Positions 18,438 through 28,220 are shown, counted from the stretch's first letter. The stretch: 64,000 bases of DNA from JASTVH01 sp042862465 (GCA_042862465.1 JASTVH010000001.1:558001-622000); one strand, 5' to 3'. Numbers and translations are program-made. Notes: generated by a model from the sequence alone, not told the origin.

Positions 18438-19592
18438 ATGGATTCGAAGTCTTTACCCGAAACCATGGCGGCGATGGTTCTGACTGGCCATGGGGATGTA
18501 GACAAGCTTGTTTATCGTGACGATGTACCCGTTCCACGACCGGGGCCCGGTGAGGTGCTGGTGAAGGTTACCGCCACCGCCAAGAACAATACCGACCGTA
18601 AAGCACGGGAGGGACTGTATCCGACAAAGGACAAGGGCGAGGTAACCTCCTTCGCCATGGGCGGCAAACCGACCTTGACCTTTCCCCGAATTCAGGGGGC
18701 GGATGTAGTGGGGCATGTGGTCGCGGTGGGCGAAGGTGTCGACGCCGCGCGCATCGGCGAGCGGGGCCTGCTGGATTTCAACCTTTATCCGGACAGCCGC
18801 AGGGATATCAATCTGACCCCGGATTACTACGGCCACGGCGCAGACGGCGGATTTGCCGAATACATTGCCTTGCCTTCGGATCAATTCCACCACGTGCCCA
18901 ACCCGGAGCTGGCCGATGCCCAGTTGGCTGCCATGGGCATGTGTTCCTATCAGACCGCCTACCACATGATGACTTCGGCCAACGTCAAGGCCGGCGAACG
19001 GGTGCTGGTCACCGGTGCCAGTGGCGGTGTCGGTACCGCGCTGTTGCAGCTCTGCCGGGTGGTTGGTGCGATTCCCTATGCGTTAAGCACGCGGGAGAAA
19101 ACGGATGCGCTCAAATCCCTGGGTGCGGAGGCCGTGTTCGATCGTTCCGACATGGAAAACTTCACCGAACAGGTCAAGACGGAGACCAGTGGGCGGCCCA
19201 TTGATGCGGTGATGGACCTGGTGGGCGGCGAGATGACGGACCGTTTTATCGATACGATGATCTTCGATATGAAGAGCCGGGGCGACTACCCGCGCCTGAG
19301 CATTGCCGGTGCCAGTGGCGGTAACGTGAGCGAGATAATGTGGACCCGGGTCTACCTGTATCAGGTGAAGATATTCGGTGTCTCACACGGCACCCGGGAA
19401 GAAGCCGAACAACTGGTGGCCTGGATCCGCAGCGGCAAGCTCAAGCCCGTGCTGCATGCTGCCTTCCCGCTGTCGGACCTGCACGAGGCGGAGCGTTATT
19501 TCGTGAACCGTGGCAATAACTATTTTGGCAAGATCGTCATCGTGCCGGACGCCGAGTGGGAAGAGCACGGCGCTCCCTTTGCCCTCAAGTGA
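18438..19592 (+). CDS. MDR-superfamily NAD(P)-dependent oxidoreductase, zinc-free
   Basis: A 384-residue medium-chain dehydrogenase/reductase. The nucleotide-binding loop is VTGASGGVGTALLQL near 195. At the usual catalytic-zinc positions I read NNTDRK and QGADVVG instead of the Cys and His-Glu ligands of alcohol dehydrogenase, and the structural-zinc Cys cluster is absent. A quinone-oxidoreductase-like or enoyl-reductase-like activity is thus more likely than alcohol oxidation. GGGAGA lies upstream of the ATG. It converges on the diguanylate cyclase gene, 11 bp away. Confidence 0.85.
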   Translation: MDSKSLPETMAAMVLTGHGDVDKLVYRDDVPVPRPGPGEVLVKVTATAKNNTDRKAREGLYPTKDKGEVTSFAMGGKPTLTFPRIQGADVVGHVVAVGEGVDAARIGERGLLDFNLYPDSRRDINLTPDYYGHGADGGFAEYIALPSDQFHHVPNPELADAQLAAMGMCSYQTAYHMMTSANVKAGERVLVTGASGGVGTALLQLCRVVGAIPYALSTREKTDALKSLGAEAVFDRSDMENFTEQVKTETSGRPIDAVMDLVGGEMTDRFIDTMIFDMKSRGDYPRLSIAGASGGNVSEIMWTRVYLYQVKIFGVSHGTREEAEQLVAWIRSGKLKPVLHAAFPLSDLHEAERYFVNRGNNYFGKIVIVPDAEWEEHGAPFALK

Positions 19593-19603
19593 CAGGACGG
19601 GCT

Positions 19604-21463
19604 TCAGCGGGCCTGTGGGGCAGGCTCCTCCGCGCCCATCACCCGATTTCGGCCCGCGGTCTTGGCCTGATAGAGGGCAATGTCGGCATGGGCGACGAGA
19701 TCTTCCGGCCGCAGGTTCATGGTGGGGATCATGCAGGCAACGCCAATGCTGACGGTCAGAGGAATCGTTTCCCCTTCCCACTGCATATTGGCTTCGCACA
19801 CCGCCCGGCGGATGCGCTCGGCCACCAGTCGGGCGCCCTCCGGAGAGGTGTGACTCATGAGGATGACGAATTCCTCGCCACCGTAACGGGCCACGGTGTC
19901 ACCGGCACGGTTCACGGTCTCCTCGAACAGACGGGCCAGATGCTTCAGGCAGGCATCTCCACAGAGGTGGCCGTAGGTGTCGTTGGTGATCTTGAAATGA
20001 TCCACGTCGATCAGCAACAGCCCCAGCTGTGACTTTTCCCGCAGACTGCGGCGCCACTCCAGAGACAGGGTGTTATCGAAATAGCGCCGGTTATGGACTT
20101 CGGTGAGGCCGTCCCGGGAGCTGATGGCCTGCAGCCGCTTATTGGCGTTTTCCAGTTCCTGGGTACGTTCCCTGACGCGCGCTTCCAGTTCACGATTGGC
20201 CTCTTCCTTGACCTGCAACGCGGCCTGTTGCGCCTCGATACGCTGGCGCCGCTCCTGATTAAAGCGAAAGGCGAGGGCGAAGGACAGCAGCAGGGATTCG
20301 ATGGAAGTGCCGATTTCCGGTCCGTATTCGGTCATCAGGCTGTGGGGGATGGCGCCAATCTTTCCCAGGGCCTGCAGCGTGTGCCCGATTAACAGAAAGA
20401 ACCAGGCCACGGTGTAGATGCGGGCGAGGACGACACCCCGGACCCACAGGTAGATGCCGATGGCCAGGATCAACGGTGTAATCACCGTGGCAGAGACACT
20501 CAGGGTCTGGATGACAAGGGTATAGTCCGCGACGAAACTGGCTAGGAACAGAACAGCCCCCCAGGCGACCATCACCTGAACCAGGCGGGCCAGGCGGGGG
20601 CTGTGCCGGGGCAGTTGGAGAAAGTGGTAGGTGAACAGGGCGCCGAAGGTCAGATTCAGGGCAAAGAAGGCAATCAGGGTGACGTTGTTGAGTATCGGCC
20701 AGTCCGGCCAGAGGTACTGGGACGTGATGCCGCTCATGGAAAGCTGCGCCAATGCGATACTGAAGACATTGAGCACGTACCACAGGTAGCTGATGTCACG
20801 GATCGCGAAAAACAGCAGCAGGTTGTAGGCCCCGAGCGCCACCATCAGACCGGCAAACATCATCTGCAGCGAGAGTGGTCCCTGGTCACCTTCGATAAAG
20901 GCTTCCTTATCCCAAAGCTCCAGCGGCATCTGCAGGGCGCCACTGCTGTGAAGCTTGACCAGTAACAGGGTGTTTGACCGCGGTGGCAGAACAATCGGTG
21001 TCACAAAATTGCGATGGGCAATGGGGCGAGCGGAAAACGGCAGCAGATCGCCAAAGTTCTGGCGTTGCACGACCTGTCCATCGCGGACGAAATAGAGCGT
21101 GACATCATCGAGCTTGGCGTAGGAAAGCTCCAGGTATTTCTCCTGGGATACCGGCTGCGGGTTGGCGATGGTAACGCGATACCAGAGAGTGTCATCAGAC
21201 ATGCCCAGATTGGGAACGCTGGCCTCGCTGTGCTCCCAGGGCAGGCTGTTCTGTTGTTCAATAACCTGCTCGATGGTCAGTTGGTGATCCGGGTCCCGTA
21301 CATACTCCAGCGACCGGCTGAGCAGCAGGTGACGATCATCCGGGGGCGGGCTGTCGTTGCCTGACGCTGCCATGGCGAACGGCCCCCAGAGAATGACAAG
21401 CAGCAGGGGCCACAGGAGAGCGACACGGAAGCTCAGCTTGGTCATCAACGGGGACAGAAACAC
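19604..21463 (-). CDS. 7TMR-DISM diguanylate cyclase
   Basis: Membrane sensor that makes c-di-GMP; 619 residues from a GTG, with an in-frame ATG at 21445 as an alternative. Order: signal segment (1-32), periplasmic DISMED2-like domain (about 45-185), seven membrane helices (about 195-400), coiled coil, then GGDEF (about 455-610). The active loop is RYGGEEF, and RAGD exactly five residues before it is an intact RxxD inhibitory site, so product feedback is expected. Its architecture resembles the EAL protein at the left edge of the window. Confidence 0.92.
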   Translation of the reverse strand: MFLSPLMTKLSFRVALLWPLLLVILWGPFAMAASGNDSPPPDDRHLLLSRSLEYVRDPDHQLTIEQVIEQQNSLPWEHSEASVPNLGMSDDTLWYRVTIANPQPVSQEKYLELSYAKLDDVTLYFVRDGQVVQRQNFGDLLPFSARPIAHRNFVTPIVLPPRSNTLLLVKLHSSGALQMPLELWDKEAFIEGDQGPLSLQMMFAGLMVALGAYNLLLFFAIRDISYLWYVLNVFSIALAQLSMSGITSQYLWPDWPILNNVTLIAFFALNLTFGALFTYHFLQLPRHSPRLARLVQVMVAWGAVLFLASFVADYTLVIQTLSVSATVITPLILAIGIYLWVRGVVLARIYTVAWFFLLIGHTLQALGKIGAIPHSLMTEYGPEIGTSIESLLLSFALAFRFNQERRQRIEAQQAALQVKEEANRELEARVRERTQELENANKRLQAISSRDGLTEVHNRRYFDNTLSLEWRRSLREKSQLGLLLIDVDHFKITNDTYGHLCGDACLKHLARLFEETVNRAGDTVARYGGEEFVILMSHTSPEGARLVAERIRRAVCEANMQWEGETIPLTVSIGVACMIPTMNLRPEDLVAHADIALYQAKTAGRNRVMGAEEPAPQAR

Positions 21464-21552
21464 CTCGGCTGATCATCGGGGTTGCGGAAATCGGAAGCCG
21501 GCCTGCGTTGCCGACCACTTTGAAAGTGTAGTCTGCACCCGGTTGCACCGCT

Positions 21553-21577
21553 AATTAAAAACCGGCCTGTAGCCGGA
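21553..21577 (-). terminator. Intrinsic terminator of the PAS chemoreceptor gene
   Basis: Reading the minus strand, CCGGC, loop TACAG and GCCGG are followed by TTTTTAATTA. It lies 60-90 bp after the chemoreceptor stop. A second hairpin (GGGCGGC/GCCGCCC, 21598-21618) precedes it. Confidence 0.75.
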
Positions 21578-21639
21578 CCTCCGACCGCGAGGTTGAAGGG
21601 CGGCAAAAGGTGCCGCCCCTTCCGCACCATGACCAGGCC

Positions 21640-23316
21640 CTAGCTCTCAAGCGCCAGGTTTTTCTTGTCGAGCGAAGGAAGGCGATCAGTGGCATGCTCA
21701 GGCTTGCTGTTAACAGCCGGTGCCTCGCTGGATGTCTGGCCATCCCTGAGCATGGCCAGGAAGTGACGACTCAGGTGGTGCATGTTCACTACCCGCTCAT
21801 CGAGCACATTGGCTTCATCGCAGGCTTCCCGGGAGCAGGCTACGGAGCTGGCCGCCAGCTTCTCCAGCTCGCGACTCTGGCAGGAGACCTGTTCCACCAG
21901 CGTGACCTGTTCTTCGGTCGCCTGGGAGACATCCTCCGTCAACCTGGTAATCGAGGTGACGTTTTCGAGGGTGATGCCGAGGCCCTCGGACATTTTTGCG
22001 GCCTCTTCCACGGTGGTCTGTGACAGGTCCACGCCTTTGGCAACGACATCAACGGCCTTCTGACTTTCGTCCCGCAGCCCTTCGATGATTTCGGTGATCT
22101 GGTTGGTGGAATCGTGTGTCCGTCGGGCGAGCCCGCGCACCTCGTCGGCCACCACCGCAAAGCCCCGACCGGCTTCGCCGGCGCGAGCGGCTTCGATGGC
22201 CGCGTTGAGGGCCAGGAGGTTGGTCTGTTCAGCAATATCGTTGATAACGTTCAGCACCACCCCGATCTCTTCACTCCGCTCGGCCAGCAGGCTAATACGG
22301 TCTTTGGCGGTGTTCAGTTCTTCCGCGAGGTTGTGCACGGAATCGCGCATGCTGGCCATTTGCTGCTGGCGTTCCCGGGTCTGCTGGAAGGTGTCGGTTG
22401 AGGCCTGCTGGGTCTTGTGGGTGAGCTCGCTGACGTGCGTCACGCATTGGCTGAGTTCGTTGAAGGCCCGGGCCATTTCTTCCACTTCACTGTTTTGGGC
22501 CTGGATCGTCTCCATGGAGCGTTCAACCAGTGCCATGGTCTGATCTTTTTCCGATTTGAGAAAATGCGCATCGTTGAACAGACGGGCGGACACGGCACGT
22601 AACTCGGTCTGGCGAGTGGACATGCCATACTCGATTACCCCGGCACAGGATGTCCTGCCGGTGTAGACCCACTGCATGATGGGGTTGTTATTGATGTCCC
22701 GGGCACGGCTGCACAGTCCGGCAAGGGGACGCAACGCAAACATCATGAGACCGATGGAGGTCACGTAGGCGCCACTGAGCCAAGCGCCGAGAAACTCGAC
22801 GGTAAGAGGGGGAAGCAGGAAATACAGGGCCAGGAAGGGCAGCAGTAGCATCAGGTTGACGCGGGTCGCCAGGGGGAGGCTTTCCCGCTGCAACCAGGCG
22901 GGGAGGCGGTTTTCACACCATTTGGCGTAGATCTTTTCCGCCCGATTGATCTGGTCCCGCTTTGGCATCACGCGAACCGACTGATACTGCACCACCTTAC
23001 CGTCATGCATGATCGGGGTGACGTAGGCGTCGACCCAGTAGTGGTCACCATTCTTGCAGCGGTTCTTGACGATCCCTTTCCAGGATCGCCCGCTTTTGAT
23101 CGTTCGCCACAGGTCTTCGAAAGCCCCCCGGGGCATGTCGGGGTGGCGAATGATGTTGTGAGGTTGACCGATCAGCTCTTCCGGCTTGAATCCCGCAACT
23201 TCAGCAAACTCGTCATTCACGAAAGTGATTTTCCCGCGTAAATCCGTGGTGGTGATGAGGTTGTAGTGATCGGGGTAGGTGCGTTCTTTTTGGGTAACCG
23301 GTTCGTTCCTTCGCAT
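21640..23316 (-). CDS. Aer-like PAS methyl-accepting chemotaxis protein
   Basis: A 558-residue receptor starting at the ATG at 23316 (GGAG upstream), which begins MRRNEPVTQKERTYP as in Aer-type receptors. The N-terminal PAS domain (about 10-125; FVNDEFAEVAGF, NIIRHPDMP, GRSWKGIVKNRCKNGDHYWV) is typical of FAD-binding redox sensors. A hydrophobic hairpin (about 155-205) anchors it without a periplasmic domain. The signalling tip reads EQTNLLALNAAIEAARAGE. It probably mediates energy or oxygen taxis. Confidence 0.92.
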   Translation of the reverse strand: MRRNEPVTQKERTYPDHYNLITTTDLRGKITFVNDEFAEVAGFKPEELIGQPHNIIRHPDMPRGAFEDLWRTIKSGRSWKGIVKNRCKNGDHYWVDAYVTPIMHDGKVVQYQSVRVMPKRDQINRAEKIYAKWCENRLPAWLQRESLPLATRVNLMLLLPFLALYFLLPPLTVEFLGAWLSGAYVTSIGLMMFALRPLAGLCSRARDINNNPIMQWVYTGRTSCAGVIEYGMSTRQTELRAVSARLFNDAHFLKSEKDQTMALVERSMETIQAQNSEVEEMARAFNELSQCVTHVSELTHKTQQASTDTFQQTRERQQQMASMRDSVHNLAEELNTAKDRISLLAERSEEIGVVLNVINDIAEQTNLLALNAAIEAARAGEAGRGFAVVADEVRGLARRTHDSTNQITEIIEGLRDESQKAVDVVAKGVDLSQTTVEEAAKMSEGLGITLENVTSITRLTEDVSQATEEQVTLVEQVSCQSRELEKLAASSVACSREACDEANVLDERVVNMHHLSRHFLAMLRDGQTSSEAPAVNSKPEHATDRLPSLDKKNLALES

Positions 23317-23581
23317 CGCGAGGCTCCGCTCTCTGTGGTGTCCTAACAAGTGTGGTTGGTGAGCCTTATTGCGAAAGCCGTTCATTGCACAGATGGGAAT
23401 TGTTTGGGGGCATCCTGTCCCCTTTTTGCAAACTTTGATTCTGGCCGGTTCTCTTGCGCGTATCTCATGACGACACTAAGTGCAGAAAACTTCCCCTATC
23501 TCAAAAAATCTGGTTGACATGCGCCCGGATACCCACAAAATGAGTGTGGGAATTTCCTGGATGTCCTTGACGAGGTCAAGA

Positions 23582-24655
23582 GTGAACAAAAACGAGTACG
23601 CCAATAGCGTCCGGCAGGTCGCGTTGCAGTTGGTCAAAATCCCCTTGATCCACCATCCCCATTGTCTGCTGGGCAGTGGAGAGGCGCTAAAAGACGCCTT
23701 GGGGCAGTTCGTTTCCTCGATCACCTTCAAACAGTTCATACCCTCCCATGGAGGGCAAGATCGAACCTCTCCCTGTTTCCTCAACTGGATAAAGCAGGGA
23801 GACGCGATGCTGGCATTCCTGGAACCGGGCACGGCAAGTCACATCGAGTGCTGGCAGGACCAGTACTACGCCGTGGTGTTCATGCTCGACGGTCGGGCCC
23901 GACTGGCACAGTTTCCCCCTGCAAGACCCGCGGACGATGGTCTGTTCTTTATCAAGCCCGACGCGGATATCTACTTCCAGTTTTCTGCCTATGCCCCGCA
24001 GCTGGTGTTCAGAATCAAGCCGGCTGGCCCCGACAGGGACGTGGTGCATACCCGTTTCAGCGATGGTGAGGAGCAGGGCGGGGCATTCGACGCGGCCGTG
24101 CGTGACTTCATGCGGGCCCTCCCTTTTACCCTCCACTATGCCATGCCACACAAGGAACTGTGCCAACGGCTAGAGCAAATGGCCGACTATTTCGTCGCCC
24201 TGTGTCGGGATCCCAAGGCGGCGCCACGCCCGTCTTTCCTGCCTCTCGGCAAACCCGATCAACGGGTGGAGCGGGTCGTCAACCACCTGCAGACACTGCC
24301 CCTGGACCAGTATGATCCAGATTACCTCTGTGGGCTGGCCAACATGAGTCAGCGGGGGCTCTACTATGCGTTTGAGCGGCAGATGGGCTGTAGCCCCTAC
24401 CGTTTTCTGCTCGCTTCGCGCCTGGTCACGGTGCGTTTGGCGCTCTTGCTCGACACAGAAAGACGCCACACCATCAGCTGGTATGCGTCACAGGAAGGTT
24501 TCAGGCATATGAGCCGGTTTGCGGCCCAGTATGGGCGCTTTTTCGGCGAGCTCCCCAGTGAGACCCTGACCCGCCAGGATTCCGTTCTGGTGGGGGAGTG
24601 GGAAGCGTTTTATCGCCAGAAGGGTCAAGACACCGCCATCAAGTCGGTGAGCTAG
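23582..24655 (+). CDS. AraC family transcriptional regulator
   Basis: A 357-residue regulator if begun at the GTG at 23582, preceded by GAGGT at good spacing. The frame is open to 23480, but a TTGACA at about 23513 looks like a -35 element inside that extension. The N-terminal two thirds are an effector domain without clear relatives by eye. The last 100 residues carry the two AraC helix-turn-helix units (DYLCGLANMSQRGLYYAFER and TISWYASQEGFRHMSRFAAQ, ending YGRFFGELPSE). It is divergent from the chemoreceptor; its target is unknown. Confidence 0.87.
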   Translation: MNKNEYANSVRQVALQLVKIPLIHHPHCLLGSGEALKDALGQFVSSITFKQFIPSHGGQDRTSPCFLNWIKQGDAMLAFLEPGTASHIECWQDQYYAVVFMLDGRARLAQFPPARPADDGLFFIKPDADIYFQFSAYAPQLVFRIKPAGPDRDVVHTRFSDGEEQGGAFDAAVRDFMRALPFTLHYAMPHKELCQRLEQMADYFVALCRDPKAAPRPSFLPLGKPDQRVERVVNHLQTLPLDQYDPDYLCGLANMSQRGLYYAFERQMGCSPYRFLLASRLVTVRLALLLDTERRHTISWYASQEGFRHMSRFAAQYGRFFGELPSETLTRQDSVLVGEWEAFYRQKGQDTAIKSVS

Positions 24656-24683
24656 GGGCCCTGCTATGGCCGGCGGGGATTGA

Positions 24684-25136
24684 TCAGGCCCCTTCGTCCG
24701 GTGCATGCACCATAAGCGGCCCTTTGCCGGCTTTGCGGCGGATCCGGGCTATGGCGTTGTAGATCGCCGGCCAGGCAATCACCCAGCGCACAAGACGGTA
24801 TTTGCCCGGGAATTTCATCAGCATCAGGCCGATGAAGATGGTCAGCAGACCCTGGCCGGGAAGCACCAACATGAGTACGCCAGCCAGGATGAAGGCCACG
24901 CCGGTCAGGGTGCTGAGCACCGTCAGGGTCCAGTGAATGGCCGGATGCTCGATGCCGAAAAACGGCGGGTGTCTTTGTGGCCGGGCAAAGTAATCGTGGG
25001 GAATTCGGGTGACCAGCCAGGGAATGGCCACCAAGGAGGCCAGAAAGACCAGCAATGAGGACAGCCCCAGCCACCACAATAGTGTTTCGTGGTCTTGGCT
25101 CCACTGCGACAGGCTTTGAAAAAGGTCGATGGGCAT
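24684..25136 (-). CDS. PGPGW family small membrane protein
   Basis: A 150-residue inner-membrane protein with three predicted helices (about 18-42, 65-95 and 95-120). The segment LVLPGQGLLTIFIGLMLMKF matches the PGPGW-type transmembrane family, whose function is unknown. The basic C-terminal tail (RIRRKAGKG) is probably cytoplasmic. It converges on the AraC gene. Confidence 0.78.
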   Translation of the reverse strand: MPIDLFQSLSQWSQDHETLLWWLGLSSLLVFLASLVAIPWLVTRIPHDYFARPQRHPPFFGIEHPAIHWTLTVLSTLTGVAFILAGVLMLVLPGQGLLTIFIGLMLMKFPGKYRLVRWVIAWPAIYNAIARIRRKAGKGPLMVHAPDEGA

Positions 25137-25312
25137 AGATTCCGGGTATCGCTCGATGAAAACCTGCTCGGTGTTAACCGTCAGGGTGCCCGGAAGCCGG
25201 AGGTTTTACAATTTTTTGCCCGTATTCTGAGTGGTTGGGAAAAAGAACCTGTCGGCTGACCCAGCCGAACGCTATTCTTCAGGGCAGGCATGGATGAGTT
25301 GAGAGTCGGATC

Positions 25313-25948
25313 TTGAGCCATACCCGCGGTCGCGTCGTAACATTAGGGGTCCTGTTGATGATGGGGTGGTCGCTCAGTGCTCTGGGCGATGTCGAAATCA
25401 CGCCGTTTGCAGGGTACCAGTTCGGGAGTGACATTCAGTTGCAGAGCAATGCCTTTGCCAGTGATGACCAACTCCGTTTTGCAGCCAGCCCGAGTGTGGG
25501 CGTGATTTTAAACGGCGATCTGCAGGAGCCGGGAAAGCAGTTTCAGCTGTATTACAGTCGCCAGGAGACCCGCGGGGAGGTGGACCGGCCAGAAACATTC
25601 AGCGGCGTACACCGTTTTGATGTGACCTTGGAACGGCTTCAGTTTGGCGGGCTTTACTTGCCGGGTGGGGGCCAGAGCGGCGGATTCGTGGATGGCACCC
25701 TGGGAATCACCCGTCTGGCGCCAGGTGAGGGTGGACTGAAAACCGATTACAGGCCCTCCCTGGCTTTGGGAGGCGGGTACAAGTGGTTGCTCCAGCCCCA
25801 CTGGGGGCTGCGGTTTGATTTGCGGCTGATTTTTACCGACCTGGATACGGATGCGGCGATTTTCTGTTCCGGGGGCTGTTCGGCCCGGGTGCACAGCTCG
25901 GGATTTGTGCAGGTGGAGACCGGGTTGGGCATGGTTGTGCGCTTTTAA
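25313..25948 (+). CDS. Predicted outer-membrane beta-barrel protein
   Basis: A 211-residue exported protein. No ATG is available before the signal peptide, so I use the TTG at 25313 with GAGAG upstream. After cleavage near SALG/DVEI, alternating hydrophobic strands (ITPFAGYQFGSDIQL, FQLYYSRQETRGEV, WGLRFDLRLIFTDL) and a C-terminal VETGLGMVVRF ending in Phe fit a small outer-membrane barrel. Family not recognised. It precedes the solute-binding-like gene by 96 bp in the same direction; a functional link is only possible. Confidence 0.75.
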   Translation: MSHTRGRVVTLGVLLMMGWSLSALGDVEITPFAGYQFGSDIQLQSNAFASDDQLRFAASPSVGVILNGDLQEPGKQFQLYYSRQETRGEVDRPETFSGVHRFDVTLERLQFGGLYLPGGGQSGGFVDGTLGITRLAPGEGGLKTDYRPSLALGGGYKWLLQPHWGLRFDLRLIFTDLDTDAAIFCSGGCSARVHSSGFVQVETGLGMVVRF

Positions 25949-26044
25949 GTCGCCGGTACGACTGGAATGGCTTTTTGCAAGGGAATGGCTCGGGGATGCG
26001 GTAACCTCGCGAGCTCTGACATCCGCGTTTGGAGTGAGCTTTGA

Positions 26045-26818
26045 GTGATGCGTTGTAGCTGTGGCAGAAAGAAAAAAAGGACTATTGGTTTTCGTGCATG
26101 GCTGATGGCACTGGGTGTACTGTTACCTGTTTTCGGGCTTTGTGCTCAGAAACCCCTGGAAATCGCCGCTCCCCATATCAGTAGCCTGCTGGAATATGAC
26201 CAGTCCGGCATCTACCAGCGTATCCTGAGCAGGGCGCTGGCCCGGATAGACGAGGAGGTCACCCAGGAAGTGTTCCCCTACAAGCGGGGGCTTCGGGCTT
26301 TCGAGCAACACCAGGTTGACTGCGTTTACGCATTCAATGATGTCATCACCGAGCGAATGGGGCCGCGGCGCGTCATTACCAGTTATCCCCTGGGGGCCTA
26401 TCGGTTTTACATCTTTACCCGCAAGGACAGTCCCGTGCTGACGTCACCGGAACAGCTCAGGGGGTTGCGGGTGGGCGGGGTCATTGGCCAGGAGGATTTC
26501 TTTCGTAAGGTTGTTGGGCCCGACCTCAATCTGACCCTGGTCTCCAGGGACGAACAGATTGTCCAACTCCTCAACTATGGGCGGGTGGATGCGCTGATAG
26601 GGGCCCTGCCGGACCTATCTCCCTATCGGGATCAACTCAACTATTCGCCCACCAACCCCATCTATACAGGTTACGACCGGATTACCTGCTACAACACACC
26701 ACGTAATCGTCAGTTCGTGAACGCCTTGTCCCGGGTCCTGACAGAGCTCAAAAAGGAAGGTGTTTACAAACAGGAGGCCGGTGCTCTGTTTGTAGACTTC
26801 GATATCGCGAGCAATTAG
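26045..26818 (+). CDS. Family 3 extracellular solute-binding-like protein
   Basis: A 257-residue exported protein with a basic N-terminus (CGRKKKR) and a hydrophobic signal segment ending near LCAQ. The mature part has the periplasmic-binding-protein type II pattern (IAAPHISSLLEYDQSGIYQRI ... LRGLRVGGVIGQ ... YGRVDALIGALPDL). No ABC permease or ATPase genes are nearby, so it is either an orphan binding protein or a stand-alone sensor-like protein. Start is GTG 26045 or ATG 26048. Confidence 0.82.
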   Translation: MMRCSCGRKKKRTIGFRAWLMALGVLLPVFGLCAQKPLEIAAPHISSLLEYDQSGIYQRILSRALARIDEEVTQEVFPYKRGLRAFEQHQVDCVYAFNDVITERMGPRRVITSYPLGAYRFYIFTRKDSPVLTSPEQLRGLRVGGVIGQEDFFRKVVGPDLNLTLVSRDEQIVQLLNYGRVDALIGALPDLSPYRDQLNYSPTNPIYTGYDRITCYNTPRNRQFVNALSRVLTELKKEGVYKQEAGALFVDFDIASN

Positions 26819-26898
26819 CCGATCAGGCGAGCCCGGCCCCGCCACTTTGCCTTGGGGATGACCCAGGCGAACGCCTGACCTGTCGCCGTTTTCGTTCG

Positions 26899-27075
26899 TT
26901 ATTCCTTGTTGCCCGTTGCCGCCTTCACTTTTTCCAGATGCTCGTGCAGCAGATTCTCCAGCTTGATCAGCTTCTGGCGATTTTCCTCATTGGGGCGACT
27001 GGTGTAGAGATCCACATAGGTTTGGGTGATCTGGCTGAGTACGGGGTGAAGCTTTTTGTAGTCTTCCTCGTTCAT
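26899..27075 (-). CDS. 58-residue conserved-looking small protein
   Basis: Short ORF with a strong Shine-Dalgarno (AAAGGAG, about eight bases before the ATG). The product begins MNEEDYKKLHPVLSQITQTY and is highly charged, with a predicted helix (NEENRQKLIKLENLLHEHLE) likely to form a coiled coil. No membrane segment or Cys. The codon pattern and RBS make it a convincing real gene despite its size. It is divergent from the PRPP-synthase-like gene. Function unknown. Confidence 0.72.
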   Translation of the reverse strand: MNEEDYKKLHPVLSQITQTYVDLYTSRPNEENRQKLIKLENLLHEHLEKVKAATGNKE

Positions 27076-27233
27076 ATGGGCGCTCCTTTCTACCGGTGTA
27101 TGCTGTTTTTACTATGCAGCAGATGCCGGTGGGTTAAAAGTGCCCCGGATCAAGAACGGCTTTCATGCCGCGTGCTGCCCGGCGTATGCTGGAAGACCGG
27201 TAGCCACGAGCGCAAGCAGCAAGGGGAGGTGCT

Positions 27234-28202
27234 ATGGAGAGCCGATTGGCGGTATTTGCCCTGGAAGGGTGTCGATCCTTTGGTGCGGCGGTGGCGGCCC
27301 ATCTGGGCATGGAACTGGCGCACCATGAGGAACGCGATTTCGGGGATGGTGAACACAAGGTGCGCCCCCTGGAAAACGTTCGCGGGCGGGATGTCTACGT
27401 TCTCCACGATCTGTCTGGCGAGGAAGGCTACAGCGTCAATGACCGCCTTATCCGGCTGCTGTTTTTTATCGGTGCGCTCAAGGATGCTGGCGCGTCGGGG
27501 GTGACTGCGGTGATTCCCTACCTGCCCTATGCCCGCAAGGACCGGCGCAGTAAACGGCGTGATCCGGTCAACCATCGATACGTGGCGCAGCTGTTCGAGG
27601 CACTGGGGACCCATGCGGTGGTCACGCTGGAGGTCCATAACCGGGCTGCCTTCGACAATGCCTTTCGCTGCCGCGCCGAACACCTGGAACCCCATGCGCT
27701 CTTTGTGGAGCGTCTGCAATCCCTGCTGGGGGATGAGCCCGCGGCCATCGTCTCGCCGGATACGGGGGGTGTTAAACGGGCGCAACGTCTTTGCGATACC
27801 TGGGAACGCCTGACCGGGAATCGACCGCCCCTGGGCTTCGTGGAAAAGCATCGCAGCGAAGGGGTGGTCAGCGGTGGAACACTGGTCGGACCGGTGGAGA
27901 ATCACGCAGCGGTGATCATTGACGATCTGGTTAGCGGTGGCACCACGCTCCTGCAGGCCGCAGCGGCGTGTCGCAAAGGCGGAGCCCGCAAGGTCTACGC
28001 AGCGATTTCTCACGGCCTGTTCAGATCGGGCTCACAAAAGCTGCTGGAATCAAAGGATCTGGACCGTTTGCTGGTGACCGATAGCGTGGCCATTCCCGAT
28101 TACATGCGCAGCGGTATTGAAATGGTCTCGGTGACGCGCCTTTTCGCCGACGCCATCGCCGCGTTGCATAGTGGGGATGACTCCACGGTACTGGAGACCT
28201 GA
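27234..28202 (+). CDS. Ribose-phosphate pyrophosphokinase homologue
   Basis: A 322-residue member of the PRPP synthetase family. Visible landmarks are the FGDGEH segment, VIPYLPYARKDRRS (flexible ATP loop) and the PRPP-binding loop VIIDDLVSGGTTLLQAA. It would transfer pyrophosphate from ATP to ribose 5-phosphate. The sequence departs from the housekeeping Prs, for example in the SPDTGGVKRAQRL region, so it is probably a second, divergent copy. GGGGAGG precedes the ATG. Confidence 0.83.
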   Translation: MESRLAVFALEGCRSFGAAVAAHLGMELAHHEERDFGDGEHKVRPLENVRGRDVYVLHDLSGEEGYSVNDRLIRLLFFIGALKDAGASGVTAVIPYLPYARKDRRSKRRDPVNHRYVAQLFEALGTHAVVTLEVHNRAAFDNAFRCRAEHLEPHALFVERLQSLLGDEPAAIVSPDTGGVKRAQRLCDTWERLTGNRPPLGFVEKHRSEGVVSGGTLVGPVENHAAVIIDDLVSGGTTLLQAAAACRKGGARKVYAAISHGLFRSGSQKLLESKDLDRLLVTDSVAIPDYMRSGIEMVSVTRLFADAIAALHSGDDSTVLET

Positions 28203-28220
28203 GCAGCGCCACGCAGCGGA

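Noticed and set aside
24654..24693. AGGGGCC/GGCCCCT inverted repeat as a terminator
   Set aside because: The loop is 26 bases and the arms overlap coding ends of both convergent genes; too weak to call.
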